This document shows positions 11,361 through 22,611 of a DNA stretch of 64,000 bases, in pieces (within the stretch, counting starts at the first letter, position 1; each line of letters opens with the position of its first letter). This stretch comes from Augochlora pura (lineage: Eukaryota; Arthropoda; Insecta; Hymenoptera; Halictidae): the NCBI RefSeq assembly GCF_028453695.1, contig NC_135777.1, positions 17,535,714 through 17,599,713 on the forward strand. The letters run 5' to 3'. The position numbers were made by a program, and so were the translations under genes. The notes under the pieces were generated by a model. The model was not told the DNA's origin. It made no database searches and saw nothing but the letters and a program-made list of their open reading frames with translations.

Positions 11361-12957
11361 ATAAAATCATTAACGTGATTCGAAACCGTCCATCATGGCA
11401 TTCCTCGTCCTCGCGCAAAGAATACGCATGCAAATTAGGGAATTCGAAGAATAGAAATCGCGAAGACGGTCGTACAAAGTAACAGAGCATCACATCGGCG
11501 TTCCCCGAAACCGTTTGCAAATAAGGCGTAATACAGTTTCTCGTGCGAGCCTCGTTCCCCGTAAATCATAGCCGTCCGAGTTTTTCCTCGAGCGCGGTCA
11601 AGGCGGCGCAAAAGAAAAAAAGAAAAAAAACGGAACGGGGAAAGATGTGATACGAAGGAGAGAAAAAATACTCTCCCGGCGGCGGCCTGCTCTTTAGGAA
11701 CGCAATAAATAAGAAGGTTTATCGAGCATCCCCTTGACGCGATCGGCAAACCGTGTCCTCGAGATAAATGGTGCTACATCGCCGCGCCGCTCGCCGTTCG
11801 CTCAAAGGCCGGATTTCCTATATTTGTTTAACCCTTAACCGGTCCGCGCTAATTACCGCGGGCGCCGTTGTTGTTTCAGCGAACAACGCGCATCTTCGAA
11901 TTAACAATCGCTACTCTGGATTCGCGTTGAAATTTACATTGCGAACTAGACGAGTTAACAGGGGATTACGCGAATATTTGAATAATCGCATTAACATATC
12001 CTAATGACGGCTCGGTTAAAGTTGCGTGCGAGAGGTTTAATCATAAACGCGTTGATCGCATTTTTATTAGAAAGAATTTATTTTAATACTAAATAATATA
12101 TAACCTTGCTGCGCCGAATTCTGTCTAGTTAATTTACGATCGAGTGATTATTTATATTTTATTCGAAACGCCACTTACCCAGCTGATAAACACGTCGATA
12201 TCTCTGACAAGCGAATCGTGAAAATTCTCTCGGTTGCCAAAAAAAAAAAAAGAGAAGGGTTAATAAATCCGCGAACTGTAACCGTTGATTCCCGATAAAT
12301 CACTGATACGGCGGAAGTTTATCAGCGAGAGCCGACCGAACGATTTCGTCACCCGCACGGAATCGGTTGGAATCGATTACGACCTGGTCGCGTGTGCTCC
12401 GAAAAAGAAACGGCTGGACAGTCGGTTGCGTAATTACCAGCGACGGGGCCTATTCGCCGCGGCAAGTGGATCTATTCGCGCGAGGTGCAAGAGATAACGA
12501 GATTAATGCGTCGCGTGTGCCCGCGCCGCGGCAAGGACCGGCATTAATTCAAAGCGGACGACGGCGATCGTGGCGCGACGCCGCCGCCGCGCGACCGCCA
12601 CCTAGATCCTCCGGATAGCGGACGCGACGAGACCATTTAACCGCAGTCAACTAATTTCTTGATATATGTTCAGGTGTCCGGCGCGTTCGCACCGTTCGCG
12701 AACCGGCGCGGCGATGCGCCGACAGTTTATTGTCGTCCGTGTCCTGGCCGGCAATTAAACGGATTCAATTATTAACGCCGGTCCGCGCGCGCCTCGTGTA
12801 ACGTTCCATTGTTCCGCTAATTGTTAGATAAGAGAAGATTCAGCTGGCCGCAGAAGCCTTCGATGATTCAATTCGAATGATTTACGTAGGCAGGATTTAC
12901 GTGCGTGGTTACGTACGGCGTTTAGTGGCTGGAATGTTGTATCGTTTGTTGTAAGGT
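11361..12957. other. Non-coding stretch, mixed then CpG-rich
   Basis: Moderately CpG-rich sequence to about 12060 is followed by a short AT-rich gap with an A run at 12240-12251. A pronounced CpG-rich block runs from 12270 to about 12960, with GCCGCCGC words near 12580. A TTAACCCTTAACCGG word near 11829 resembles a family A end, but no partner end was found. No gene is supported. Confidence 0.5.
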
Positions 12958-12972
12958 GATTTTATGTGTTTA
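12958..12972 (+). repeat. Boundary motif copy 1 (GATTTTATGTGTTTA)
   Basis: This is a one- to two-mismatch copy of the recurring motif GATTTTATGCRTTTG. It lies at the point where a CpG-rich block gives way to an AT-rich block and points into the AT-rich side. Confidence 0.45.
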
Positions 12973-12980
12973 CTGGGAAC

Positions 12981-13160
12981 GTTGGTTGATGACGTGGGAG
13001 ATGATTGAAATTATTGCTTAGAATAATTGGATTAAAATATATAAAGTATATATGACAAGTAAGGAATTGAAAAGAAAACATTGGTTGATGAGAGATAATT
13101 GAAATTGTTGCTTAGAATAACTGAATTAAAATATTTTACATGATAAATAAAAACTATATA
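12981..13160 (+). repeat. Tandem duplication, about 99-bp unit
   Basis: Two direct copies start near 12981 and 13080. They share TTGGTTGATGA, GAGAT, ATTGAAATT, TTGCTTAGAATAA and ATTAAAATAT in the same order. Divergence includes small indels. The sequence is AT-rich, has no coding frame and was not recognised as part of a transposon. Confidence 0.7.
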
Positions 13161-15113
13161 TAAATATGTAAATAATGTATGGAAATATATTGTTACTTTT
13201 TGATCATATCCACTGGATATATTAACATTTTACACTTCGTTAGAGGCAGTTCAGGTTTAACTTAAGAATATTTAACATAATTTTAATTATACTATTCCAT
13301 CTATTTACATCAGATTGCTTTGCAAAATCTGTTAAATATTTGTAATATTACCACGTTTAAAATAAGCATCATTACCTAACCATAATTTTGAAATTCTAAC
13401 CTCTTCTTTGGTATAGATCTCCTTACGATATACATCAATCGAAAGTCTAATTTTTCGAATACATAACTGAATCAAAAAGAATATATAATAATTTTTAGTA
13501 AAGCTAATTTCAGTAAAGACAGCAAATTAAATAAAAGGCAGTTTAATCTGATCGGCACTATTAAATTTTGCGATCACGTTCGTACCAGTTCTCTTCGAAT
13601 TTTCCGATGATCGCTTACGCCAACGTTCCATGGAAACAGGTGTACCGTGCCTGTTCGACGGTCCGTGATAAAGAAATGAATTTCAGTAGCGGCTCGCGGC
13701 CGTTGGAAAACTATACGCGCGGGTAATCGACAGCGGCGTTAAATTGATATTGGACGATTGGCAACCGTGGCCGAGCGGCGCGAATTCATTCTCGCATTTA
13801 GATATATAAAGCAGCGTATTGATAATAATAAATCGGATCGGCGCGAAACGGCCGGTAAATAATCTTCGCGCCGCCCGCGAAACGCGAATTCCTCGTGGCC
13901 GCGAAGAAGTGAGATATATAACGCGTCGTATCTGTAATACCGTGTTTCCAATCTATTCTATTACAGTAACAAGTTATCAATAACCGAACGGGCACCCGCG
14001 ATGGAGTCGGCGTTATTTACATGATGGAGGAATTTCAAACGTTTAGCCCGTTTGCGACCGGCGCGTAGATCAGAAATCGATTTCATCTAATAATGACGCG
14101 TTCGCGTCGGCATCGAACGATCCATAAATAACAAATCGATCGACTGTTTTCGCCGCGAAACGGCGGAAATAATTTAGACGGACGCCGAACAGCGGACCAA
14201 AAAATATCACTTGAAATAGGGGCGCAGTTATAGCAAGCTGGACATGCTTAAAAATTTACGATCGAAATTCGAGGAACTGCGTTCGCGATTTATTAGCAGA
14301 TTGTCTAGATATCCGTTGATTTTTCCGATAATTTATCGCTTCGACGATATACTGCTTATTATGCATATTGATGTTGGATATGTGCCGATATTTTTGGTTA
14401 AGGAAACTCGTAATACATGAACGGTTTCGTAATAATGCGTGCGATGTAATTATATTGCAGGTTTCATGCTTTTAGGATGAAATGCTTTTATGTTCAAAAA
14501 TTATATCCTTTTTAATTTATTAAAATTGTTAAAAAACGAAATAGCACTTCTGTTGAACTTAACTTTGATGCAATTTAATTTGTAAATTTTTGTTCGCATA
14601 AAGATCCACGAACCAAGTACGTTAATAATAATAATATATATATATTATTAGTAGGAAATAGATTTTTATACGAAAATATACGGAACAATATATATGTAAA
14701 AATATACTTAAAAATGTATGCAAAAACATGTAGCGAACAATGCAACGAATTATATTATATTAAAAAGATTGGTGGAAAAATATCCGTACTAACTGCGACT
14801 TATTATAATAACCTAGCGGCATTATGGTACCTCCTTTCAGCAGTTTATTTGTTTGAAAACTCGATCAGCTGTTCGTTTTGTCAAATTGGTTAACAGGATC
14901 CGCGTAGTGGGTAACTCGGACTGGCGTTAATCGGTTGCAAAGCGATCAGCGCGTACCACTTCTCTCCGCGGATAATCGGTATTCGAGCAATTCCTCGGAA
15001 ACGGGTTCCGCGGACTGCTGGAAAACTATTATTAATACGAGCCGCACCGGGAATTCGCATATTTTCTAACGGAAAATACGAGCGCGCGGAAAAAATCTGT
15101 CCCCCGGACGAAA
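13161..15113. other. Non-coding stretch with AT palindrome
   Basis: AT-rich to about 13560, CpG-rich to about 14340, AT-rich to about 14820, then CpG-rich. Microsatellite-like AT sequence with a perfect palindrome lies at 14629-14650. No exon, RNA gene or mobile element was recognised. Confidence 0.5.
14629..14650. repeat. Perfect 22-bp AT palindrome
   Basis: The 22 bases are self-complementary: TAATAA, an alternating TA core, then TTATTA. The structure is likely a product of AT microsatellite sequence; cruciform formation is possible. Confidence 0.8.
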
Positions 15114-15308
15114 AGTATTGAGCAATTCGTACTCGGCGGCGATCGTAGCAGATCGCGCCGCGCCGCGCGCGCAGCGATTCGTGGGTGTGTTAAAGCCGCG
15201 TGCTCTCTCGCGCCTGCCTTCGCGGACCGATATCTAACGTTGCACGGATTTATAGTGTATTTCAGCCGTGGAAACCAGTATTTCCTGCAATTCTGGCCTA
15301 GAACTGGC
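15114..15308 (+). repeat. Duplicated segment, copy 1 (partner 16232-17160)
   Basis: Two blocks match the segment 1.1 kb downstream. The first is 15114-15197, with AGTATTGAGCAA, TACTCG, GCAGATCGC and TCGTGGGTGTGT. The second is 15263-15308, with CGTGG-AACCAGTATTT, TGCAA and GGCC. The blocks are 66 bp apart here. In the partner they are about 810 bp apart, and the excess equals an inserted transposon plus a satellite. The segment lies in a CpG-rich block and encodes nothing recognisable. Confidence 0.65.
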
Positions 15309-15485
15309 GATGTCGATCGATTTTTACGACGCGGCTCCCCGGATTTCGGCACGACAGGAAATACTGCATTCTTTCGTCGAAACTCCTTCGCCGCGTTATT
15401 GCACGGGGTGTCTCGGAAATACGGGTTAACCCCTATGCACTCGATTGGCGACTCAGCGGCGCCATTCAAATTGTTGTAGCACGTT
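15309..15485. other. End of CpG-rich block
   Basis: CpG-rich sequence runs into AT-rich DNA near 15480. A 160-codon reverse-strand frame covers 15032-15514 and crosses the duplicated segment. It has no domain, and its partner copy does not keep the frame, so it is not called as a gene. Confidence 0.5.
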
Positions 15486-15676
15486 TCTAAAATTATTTTT
15501 ATAGATATCACCAAAGGTTAGATTTAAAAAATTGTTGAAAGTGTATTTGTTGTATGAGTCACGAGTCTCAATTTCATATGTATAATATGAATTTTGTTAT
15601 ATAAAATGGAAATACTAGAAGCCAGAAAAATTATTTTAGATTTCCAGTTGAAATAGCCTCGAGTGCAAAGGGTTAA
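15486..15676 (+). mobile_element. Family A MITE, 5'-truncated
   Basis: The right end is intact: GAGTGCAAAGGG followed by TTAA at 15673-15676. Upstream, GTTAGATTTAAAAA, TTTCATATGTATAA, TTTGTTATATAAAATGGA and AGAAGCCAGA match the copies at 10030 and 49115. The left third is missing or unrecognisable. The element starts at the end of a CpG-rich block. Confidence 0.65.
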
Positions 15677-15881
15677 TACCTAAAATACTGCATCTATACA
15701 TGGTGAAATAATTAAACAAAATGTTCTATAAACGTAGCCTAGTTAATATAGATTATTCAATCTTGTTTGAAATGATTTTGATTACCGATAAATAAAAGAA
15801 ATTATTTTTGTGAACGACGGAAATAGTTTTAAGTTACCAATAACTATTATAAAAGTCGTAAATAATTTCTATATATTATAG
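15677..15881. other. AT-rich spacer
   Basis: Short AT-rich spacer between the MITE and the 30-bp satellite; nothing specific is seen. Confidence 0.5.
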
Positions 15882-15998
15882 ATATTTTAAAATTTTAAAT
15901 ATATACTATACATGTCTCAAGATTTTAAACATATACTATACATATTATAAAACTTTAAATATATACCATACATATCATAAAATTTTAAACATATATAT
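15882..15998 (+). repeat. 30-bp minisatellite, about 4 copies
   Basis: Units of the form ATTTTAAACATATACTATAC plus 10 further bases repeat with an exact 30-bp period (starts about 15892, 15922, 15952 and 15982). Unit differences are single-base substitutions. AT-rich and non-coding. Confidence 0.85.
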
Positions 15999-16231
15999 AT
16001 ATTTATAAGAAGATAGCAATTACCGATGATGAGAACGTGAATTCGTTACCGATAATCATTATAATCGACGACAGCGGTTTTCGGTGAATAATAACCATTA
16101 CGTATAACCAGGATTAAATATAGGTTACGGGTAGCCATTATCGACGATCGGATTCTCATCTTTTTCTTTTGGAAGAAAAATCGCTGGAACGGTTTCGAGT
16201 TTTGGATTATAGATGACTACGCGAACGCGAG
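15999..16231. other. Mixed spacer
   Basis: Moderately AT-rich sequence between the satellite and the second duplicated segment; no feature is supported. Confidence 0.45.
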
Positions 16232-16349
16232 AGTATTGAGCAACTGATACTCGCAGCGGCCGTCGCAGATCGCTGGCGTGACTCGTGGGTGTGTAAAACC
16301 AAGCTCGAAGCCGAGGAATAGGTATTAACATTATATAGAAATAGGTGTA

Positions 16350-16949
16350 TACAGGGTGTCCAAGCTTTTAAGGTTCAAACTTTGTCAGTGTATTCTATGA
16401 CACAAAGTAAGAAAAAGATGTTATGTGAACGTAGGTTATACATATACAGGTTTATTAAGAAGTTCTAACAAAAATTCGTTACTTACCTGAGAGCCTTAAC
16501 AGTCCGCACTTGGTTTGGTTTTACGGTACTATCAACAACCTTTAGCTAAAATACTAAATCTAACAAATCCCATTAACACAGAAAATTTCGCTAAATCTCA
16601 AAAATAGCCTAAAGTCACGTCCGCACCGTAATCATAAACTGCGCCCAAAACCAGCCTCGGTACCCTGCCACGATCCTTCGAATCCTTTACACTGATAGCT
16701 ATTACTGGCGAAAATTCATTTAAATGTTTGGTGACCTCAGTTGGTAAACATAGCTCACATAAACACGCTGAAAAACACAATATTGTTGATCTATGTAACA
16801 GCAAGCTGATTAGTATTCCTCTTTTGAATTTTTGTTATAACTTCTGAACAAAGCTCTATATGACCTATGTTTACATAACATCCTTTTCTTACTTTGTGCC
16901 ATAGAATACACTGACAAAATTTCGACCTTAAAAACTGGAACACCCTGTA
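16350..16949. mobile_element. TA-flanked non-autonomous DNA transposon with long TIRs
   Basis: The ends are TA-CAGGGTGTCC and, on the other side, GGAACACCCTG-TA. The inverted repeats extend about 120 bp (16352-16480 against 16826-16947), with clear matches such as TTTGTCAGTGTATTCTATG, CACAAAGTAAGAAAA and GATGTTATGT. The TA target site suggests the Tc1/mariner group, which is inference. The 345-bp interior holds only short frames; a 68-codon reverse frame at 16598-16804 resembles no transposase I know. It is best called a MITE or deletion derivative, and its age looks moderate from arm divergence. Confidence 0.8.
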
Positions 16950-17109
16950 TATCTACACGTGTACGTATATATTATAGATATACGTGTATAAAGATATAGA
17001 TATATAGATATGGATATAGATATATAGATATAGATATACATATATAGATATAGATTTACATATATAGATATAGATATACATATACAGATATAGATATACA
17101 TATATATTT
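16950..17109 (+). repeat. 20-bp (GATATA-rich) satellite next to transposon
   Basis: ATATAGATATAGATATACAT repeats with an exact 20-bp period at 17020-17100, preceded by less regular GATATA units. The array begins within a few bases of the transposon's right target site. It contributes to the split of the duplicated segment. Confidence 0.85.
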
Positions 17110-17160
17110 AAGCTCGGTCGTGGAACCAGTATTTATTGCAACTCCGGGCCGGAGCTCGCG

Positions 17161-20094
17161 TTAGAGCAACGCTGGTAAATCTAGCACGGTATCGCGTGAA
17201 GCAACCGGCAACTACACGACCACCTAGATATGTACGTATAAATATCGGTACCATCGGCTCCGGGGCAAACACGGGCTTCTACTACACACAGGGGAACCCA
17301 TACGTGCAGCTGCACCGGTAGTTTGCAACAGATACTTCGGCAGCTACTGAATGTGTTTGCGGTAGGCCACCTCGAAGAGGAAAGCGTGCTCCGCTTGGGA
17401 AGGTATTTTGATGCGTGCCGATCTTCGTGGAACGGTACACGCTTGTTACACAATTGCGCTCGATTCGCGAGAATCGCGACGACGGTGGCTCGCGCCGTCT
17501 AATCGGCGTCGCTCTTAAACCGTCGATGAGCTGCCCCCTGTCTGCGAACGATTCCCTTTTCGTCACGACTCCAATTATTGTTGTATCTCATTAACCGGTT
17601 AACTCGGCGCACTAGCCAAGGGGAAATTACAGTATAGTGTGGTGCGACGAGTATACTCGCGGACGATTTCCTGTTTACGTTGCTATATAAATGTGTTCGT
17701 CTATTTTATGGGGTTTCGAGTATTTAGAAGGTAGAGATGAAATGGACAAATAGAAAATTGTAAATTATGGTTGCGAGGTTATGTATGAGTTTGGGGGTAC
17801 ACTTGTGAGCTTTATGGTCGGGAGTTTTATTTTAATGGTGCTTCTGTTAGAATTGTTTTACTGTTATTTAGCTGTTAATGTTGTCATTTATTTGTTACGA
17901 TTATCACTTATCTATTATTATCATTATTTATCTATTATATTACGTCTATTATTACAGATGTAATATCTATTACATCCATTATTTATCTATTATTATTATA
18001 TCATTCTATATCTACTGCTTTAGTTCCACTATTATTAATTATTAATTACCTAGCATTTACGAATTCTTTTATTTTCTATTCTTAAGATTATGTCATCGTC
18101 ATATTATTATAAATGGTTGAATGCATCCTTTATCTAGATATGTAAAAATATAGTAACTAATTGAAAATCTGTGAAAAGCAGTGAAATTGTTTAACGTAAA
18201 ACAGACCGGCAGCGTAGCGGAGAACATTCAGCAATCTTTTTCTGCTTAACCAATAGAAAATTGGTGCGTATCGAACCGAAATCACGTTCGACGCAATCGC
18301 ACTGGACGAACACATCGATACAACTTCCTTCTTTCGCAACGAACATTATATCGAATACGTTGCATAAACATTAAATTGCTGTAACGATTTCATTCGCTTC
18401 TTATAATATAATTCGTTAAGTAAAAGTGGCCAGAACTTCCGCGGCTGCTGCTCCTAACTGCGCCTCTAATCCGCAACGGGGACTCACGTTTCCATGTTTT
18501 GCGGTGGAAAATTATCAAACTTCGATGCAATAACCTGGAATATAACGATTTCAGCTTACAGCCGATCGACCTTTATGTTTCTCCGCGTCTCGTTCCCTTT
18601 TCTTTGCTTCCATTTCATGAAATAACTTTATCGGTTTCTCTGTTGCAACGCCGACGGAATTAACTTTCGTTATTTGTTTTGAGATCATTCTAGGTTATGT
18701 ATGCTCTAGGTACGAGATTAGGCTTAGAGAATGCGTGGATTAACCAGTTGCGGTACTTTTATCTTCGCAGTTACAATGATTAAATAATTTTCGATTGGAA
18801 TCATTTCTTAGAGGAGAAATAAAATTAATATTTATAGCGTGCTTACGATTGCTTCAGCGCTTAAATATTAGTGGCAAAAATACAGAATTTTATTTCGACT
18901 TAAAAAGACGAAATAACTTTTATATTTAACAGGTTATTGTTTTTCAATCATAATCACGAGTCAGACTCGTCAAAGTACGGGAAGGGATTAATCCGTCTAG
19001 TAGGTTTTTACAAAATTATTTGCACAATGTATTTCAAACTATTTATACATTTAAATTACCTTTTTATGGCGAATTGATGCGAATTTCTTCATCGATTTTT
19101 GTTAAACCTTTTAATAACTTTTTCTACTAGAATAGAAAACCTAGAGGCTGTTACTTATTAATAGAATCAACATAAATTATTTTAAAGAATATATAAGTGA
19201 ACAACATTTTTCTTAGATTTCACAATAAGAAACAAAATATCGTTTTCTCTGTTTCAGACAATAGCGACAGATCTATAAAATAATACATTAAAATTGTTAA
19301 GTAAATTAAAATTTCATTTATAAGATCTCGTTTGTGAATATTGAACAATTGTTTTATTATAAAATGGTAACATATTCAAGTAAATTCTTATTCATTGCAT
19401 ATTGTTATCTAAATAAACATCCGATTTATTCGCCAGAATCCGAATATCCGAATAAAATTTTGATCGACGTAACGTCGAAGTAGCTTACGCGATTATTATT
19501 TAAGGGGGAGCTTAATGAAATATCGAATGTAGGTTGCGGCGGGGAAAAAAAGGCAGCCGGTAGCGAGCGTGTCGACAAGCGATCCGCGACGCGCGAGGGG
19601 GCGAGCCGAATTGAATTCGCATCGTTGCCCCCGGACATCATCGTCCCTCCCCCCTCCTCGCGCCCCTTTTATCGCCAGAATTACGCCGAATACGCGCCCA
19701 CGCGTTCGGCAATTAATTAACCGCGGCAGATAAGTTTTGAGAATGTTGCCGTACGAGAAATGTCGACGGCCGTTCCGCCGCTAATTGGATCAGCAGCGCT
19801 GGCCGCGGCCGGAGTGTAGTCGTGCTGACTGTGCACTTAACTCGTGCATGGTGATACGCGCTAATGCACCGATTCGCGCAAGACAGCGGTTTTTGCCTGC
19901 ATACCTGCCAGCCACGGACACACGTAAGTACGTGTTCGATCCGATCCCCGGGTGATCTCGCGGAACGGGCCTACAAACGAATAAACATAAGGCCGGTCGC
20001 TGATAATTATTTCACTTTCCCATGGGCGGGGGCCGAGAGCCTATGCAAATTTTGAGGCTCCGCGCGGAATTTCATAATTCTGATTTATTTATTT

Positions 20095-20098
<4 letters not shown>
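17161..20098. other. Non-coding stretch
   Basis: CpG-rich to about 17680, AT-rich to 18420 with TATTATC-type low-complexity sequence at 17890-18010, mixed to 18640, AT-rich to 19500, then CpG-rich. A strong donor-like word (CACGTAAGTA) occurs at 19921, but no matching acceptor or coding frame is convincing. No gene or complete transposon was recognised. Confidence 0.5.

Positions 20099-20130
<32 letters not shown>
20099..20130 (+). repeat. (GA)16 microsatellite
   Basis: This is a perfect GA dinucleotide run in a CpG-rich block. It is likely length-polymorphic, and GA runs can bind GAGA-type factors in insects (family knowledge, not shown here). Confidence 0.95.
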
Positions 20131-20133
<3 letters not shown>

Positions 20134-20460
20134 GGCCGTGCTCGCCGGGTCACCTAGGAAACGAGCCGGCGAGTCGAAGAATATATAATTACAGTGTTGC
20201 CGCGTGGGCGGTTTCGCACTGCGACTCGGGGCGATTACTTTAAATTCGGAATTTATGGAATTGGTTAATCCTTTACGGAAATAGTTGGGAGAAATTTACT
20301 GGACACGGAGAGTAGGATTTTTACGCGATCGGTGTGGCTTGGTCGGTTTTAGACGGGCACGCCTACGGTACCTTTTATAACGGTGTTAATAAGATAGCTT
20401 TGTTACAACTTTTTGGCTCTTTTCTATGCACGTGAACTGTGTTTCGCGATTCTTTTTATG
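20131..20460. other. CpG-rich to AT-rich transition
   Basis: CpG-rich sequence fades by about 20360; no feature is supported. Confidence 0.45.
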
Positions 20461-20541
20461 TCTATATATTTATTTATTTACTTGTTTGTTTGTTTATTTA
20501 GTCATTTATTTATTCATTTGTTTATTTACTTATTTATTTAT
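20461..20541 (+). repeat. (TTTR)n imperfect tetranucleotide repeat
   Basis: TTTA, TTTG and TTCA units alternate in a T-rich strand over about 80 bp. AT-rich and non-coding. Confidence 0.8.
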
Positions 20542-21299
20542 CAATGCTTCAAACTAGTTAATTAACAAGTTCATTACATCATTGAAACAGCGTTAATTAT
20601 TTAACAAAGAAGTATACCTTCATCAAACGTTCCAGGATTGTTTCAGTAATTTTCACGATTTACATGTGTCATGAGTATAAAATTATAATGAATGTTCGTC
20701 GACAAATACAGTTTTCAATTTTTTACTATGTACAACAGTTTCGATAATTTGTATATTATTGTTAAAAGTTGTTAAAGTAGGTCTATTATTTCGAAATAGA
20801 TTTTTAAAGTTTCAAAAGACGATGGAGAGAGAGTTCGATGGAAATTTTCTAAAAAATTAATACAACAAAGTTGTGATAATTCGGTGGCATTTTAAGACAA
20901 TTTCGCAATTTAGCTACATCGTGTATCAATCACGTGGTACTTCTAGTTTCAACTACGTTCTAACGCAATTACGTAATTCAAACTTCTGAGGTAATTGAAT
21001 TGCTAATTGTTTTAATCGCAGGTATAACTCAAATACTATACAATTAAAGCACAATGTTTATCGAACACAATTCTTGCGACACATGTTTTTACGTTTTTCT
21101 GTCGTATGTTAACTTTTTCTCTCTTCGCATATTTTCTTTTGTATTATTTCCCATTAATTGATCACTTTTTGATACTCAATTTGAATGTAACTAATTATTA
21201 ATTACGAGTTACAATGTACTTCAATTGAATCTGAATCTAAATTATGAATTACAATAATTATATGATTGAATTATAATATAATTTATAATTGAATTACAA
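20542..21299. other. AT-rich non-coding stretch
   Basis: AT-rich throughout, with no tandem or inverted repeat strong enough to report and no coding frame. It ends at the family B element. Confidence 0.5.
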
Positions 21300-21532
21300 A
21301 ATTAAATTAAAGTAAAAATTTTCGCTTCTATTTTGATTTTATTTATCTTATTAATCGCGAAAGGTATTTAATATCTAAAAATTTATATAATAATATTGAA
21401 GCTTGTGGTACAATTTAATACATTTATCTCAATAATAGATAACAAATTAAGGGTTACTACGGCAACCGATTCACGGGCTACCGATCGGGGGGGAAAAGCC
21501 GATTTATAGACTACCGGTCGATAAAGTGTTAA
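21300..21532 (-). mobile_element. Family B TTAA-flanked MITE, reverse orientation
   Basis: The reverse complement begins TTAACACTTTATCGACCGGT and aligns with the element at 35682. Shared words are TATAAATCGGC, CCGATCGGTAGCC against CCGTCCGATAGCC, TGAATCGGTTGCC against TGAATCGGTTGTC, and TATCTATTAT. The far end near 21300 is degraded and was placed by alignment. Length of about 233 bp agrees with the 240 bp of the better copy. No coding capacity. Confidence 0.6.
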
Positions 21533-22091
21533 GAAAAATGGTAATTTAACTTTTTCGTTCACGCAAAAACCAGCCGTACTTGAGAGGTTAAACGTACGAA
21601 CAAGCCTTCGAATCAGAATCAGATTGGTCATAACGATTTGCATAAGAATTAATAAAAGGACCGTGGAGAGCAGCAGGTTGACTTATTTTCCCAATTACGA
21701 CTCGTAAAGTCGGAGCGTACCGGTCCGCATTTGTTATCCGAATACGTAGCCGTCCACTTCCGGTGTGGCCTCGGGCGGCAGACGCTGGGCTGCAATTAGC
21801 CCTCGTTAAGGCCGCTACATTATCCTCTTGTTTGTTTTCTCGATGGGGGCCCCCGATGATCCGGGGGCGGGACCCGAAATCGGAGAAAGCAAACCCGGGC
21901 GAGGCAACGATCGACGCGCGACGTCGGAAACATAACTTGGTCGCGAGAAATGCGGGGACGAGTTGCAGGAACGAGTTTTCGTTTATCGCGTCGCAGTGCT
22001 TATTAAGATGCTACGGGGTACCTAAAACTTGGGCGAGTGTTTCGAGAGATTGAGCACCGGGTCGTCGAATGTCATCGATTGGCAGTCTGCT
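21533..22091. other. CpG-rich block between repeats
   Basis: After a short AT-rich part the sequence is CpG-rich from about 21700 to 22080, including GGGGGCCCCCGATGATCCGG-like G/C runs near 21845. A 96-codon frame at 21763-22053 has no domain. The block ends exactly at a boundary motif. Confidence 0.5.
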
Positions 22092-22106
22092 GATTTTATG
22101 CGTTTG
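22092..22106 (+). repeat. Boundary motif copy 2 (GATTTTATGCGTTTG)
   Basis: This is the exact motif. The CpG-rich block is upstream (left) and AT-rich sequence follows within 40 bp, so the motif points out of the CpG-rich block. Confidence 0.55.
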
Positions 22107-22329
22107 TAGCGGACACGGTGAGGCAATGAAATAAATATCGGAAATGCAGTTATATACTGACTGTATTAATTTCAATAAATTAAAATTATTTAAGAGAGTT
22201 AAGGTACGATTGGCATTGACAGTTCTTTATTTTGTATAAATAAAAGTGTTGTGCAACGATTGTAATAAAGGAGAATTATGTGAACGTATATCCCTGTTTT
22301 GAATGATATTAAGAAGTTATAAATTATAA
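22107..22329. other. AT-rich spacer
   Basis: AT-rich sequence leading into the 27-bp array; nothing specific is seen. Confidence 0.45.
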
Positions 22330-22560
22330 AAATAGTTAAAAATATATATATGATAGTACAAAATAATTTTAAAAAATATAGCGATTATGAAAATAATTAA
22401 AAAAATATATAATGATAAGTATAATTAAAGAATAAATAATAATACAAATAATTAAAAAGATAAATTCGATAAAAATGACTAAAAAGTGAATAATGATAAA
22501 AATAATTGAAAAGTAAATAACTGTAAAATAAAAGAAATAATTGAGAAATAAATAATAATA
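22330..22560 (+). repeat. 27-bp degenerate minisatellite
   Basis: Units of the form ATAATTAAAAAGATAAAT plus nine bases repeat with a 27-bp period; three consecutive units near 22427-22507 are exactly 27 bp and others vary by indels. About seven or eight copies. The reverse strand yields an open frame rich in Phe/Tyr/Leu because 27 is a multiple of three; it is an artefact of the array. Confidence 0.75.
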
Positions 22561-22596
22561 AAAGCTGTTTCGTTTTCAAACCGCTCTCGTTTGTCA

Positions 22597-22611
22597 CAAA
22601 TGCATAAAATC
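22597..22611 (-). repeat. Boundary motif copy 3 (reverse)
   Basis: The reverse complement reads GATTTTATGCATTTG. AT-rich DNA lies to the left and a CpG-rich block starts to the right near 22640, so the motif again points from CpG-rich into AT-rich sequence. Confidence 0.55.

Larger units (their letters stand above)
16232..17160 (+). repeat. Duplicated segment, copy 2, interrupted
   Basis: The first matching block is 16232-16300 and the second is 17110-17160, both in the same order and orientation as in copy 1. The 16350-16949 transposon and the 16950-17109 satellite sit between them. Removing both leaves about 60 bp, close to the 66 bp seen in copy 1. The duplication therefore probably predates the transposon insertion. 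Confidence 0.65.

Noticed and set aside
11829..11843. TTAACCCTTAACCGG word resembling a family A MITE end
   Set aside because: No second end at the expected 230-240 bp and no shared internal words.
19864..19923. Possible first exon with ATG and a strong GTAAGTA donor
   Set aside because: Only 20 codons, no recognised peptide, no downstream partner exon and no promoter evidence; a good donor word alone is expected by chance.
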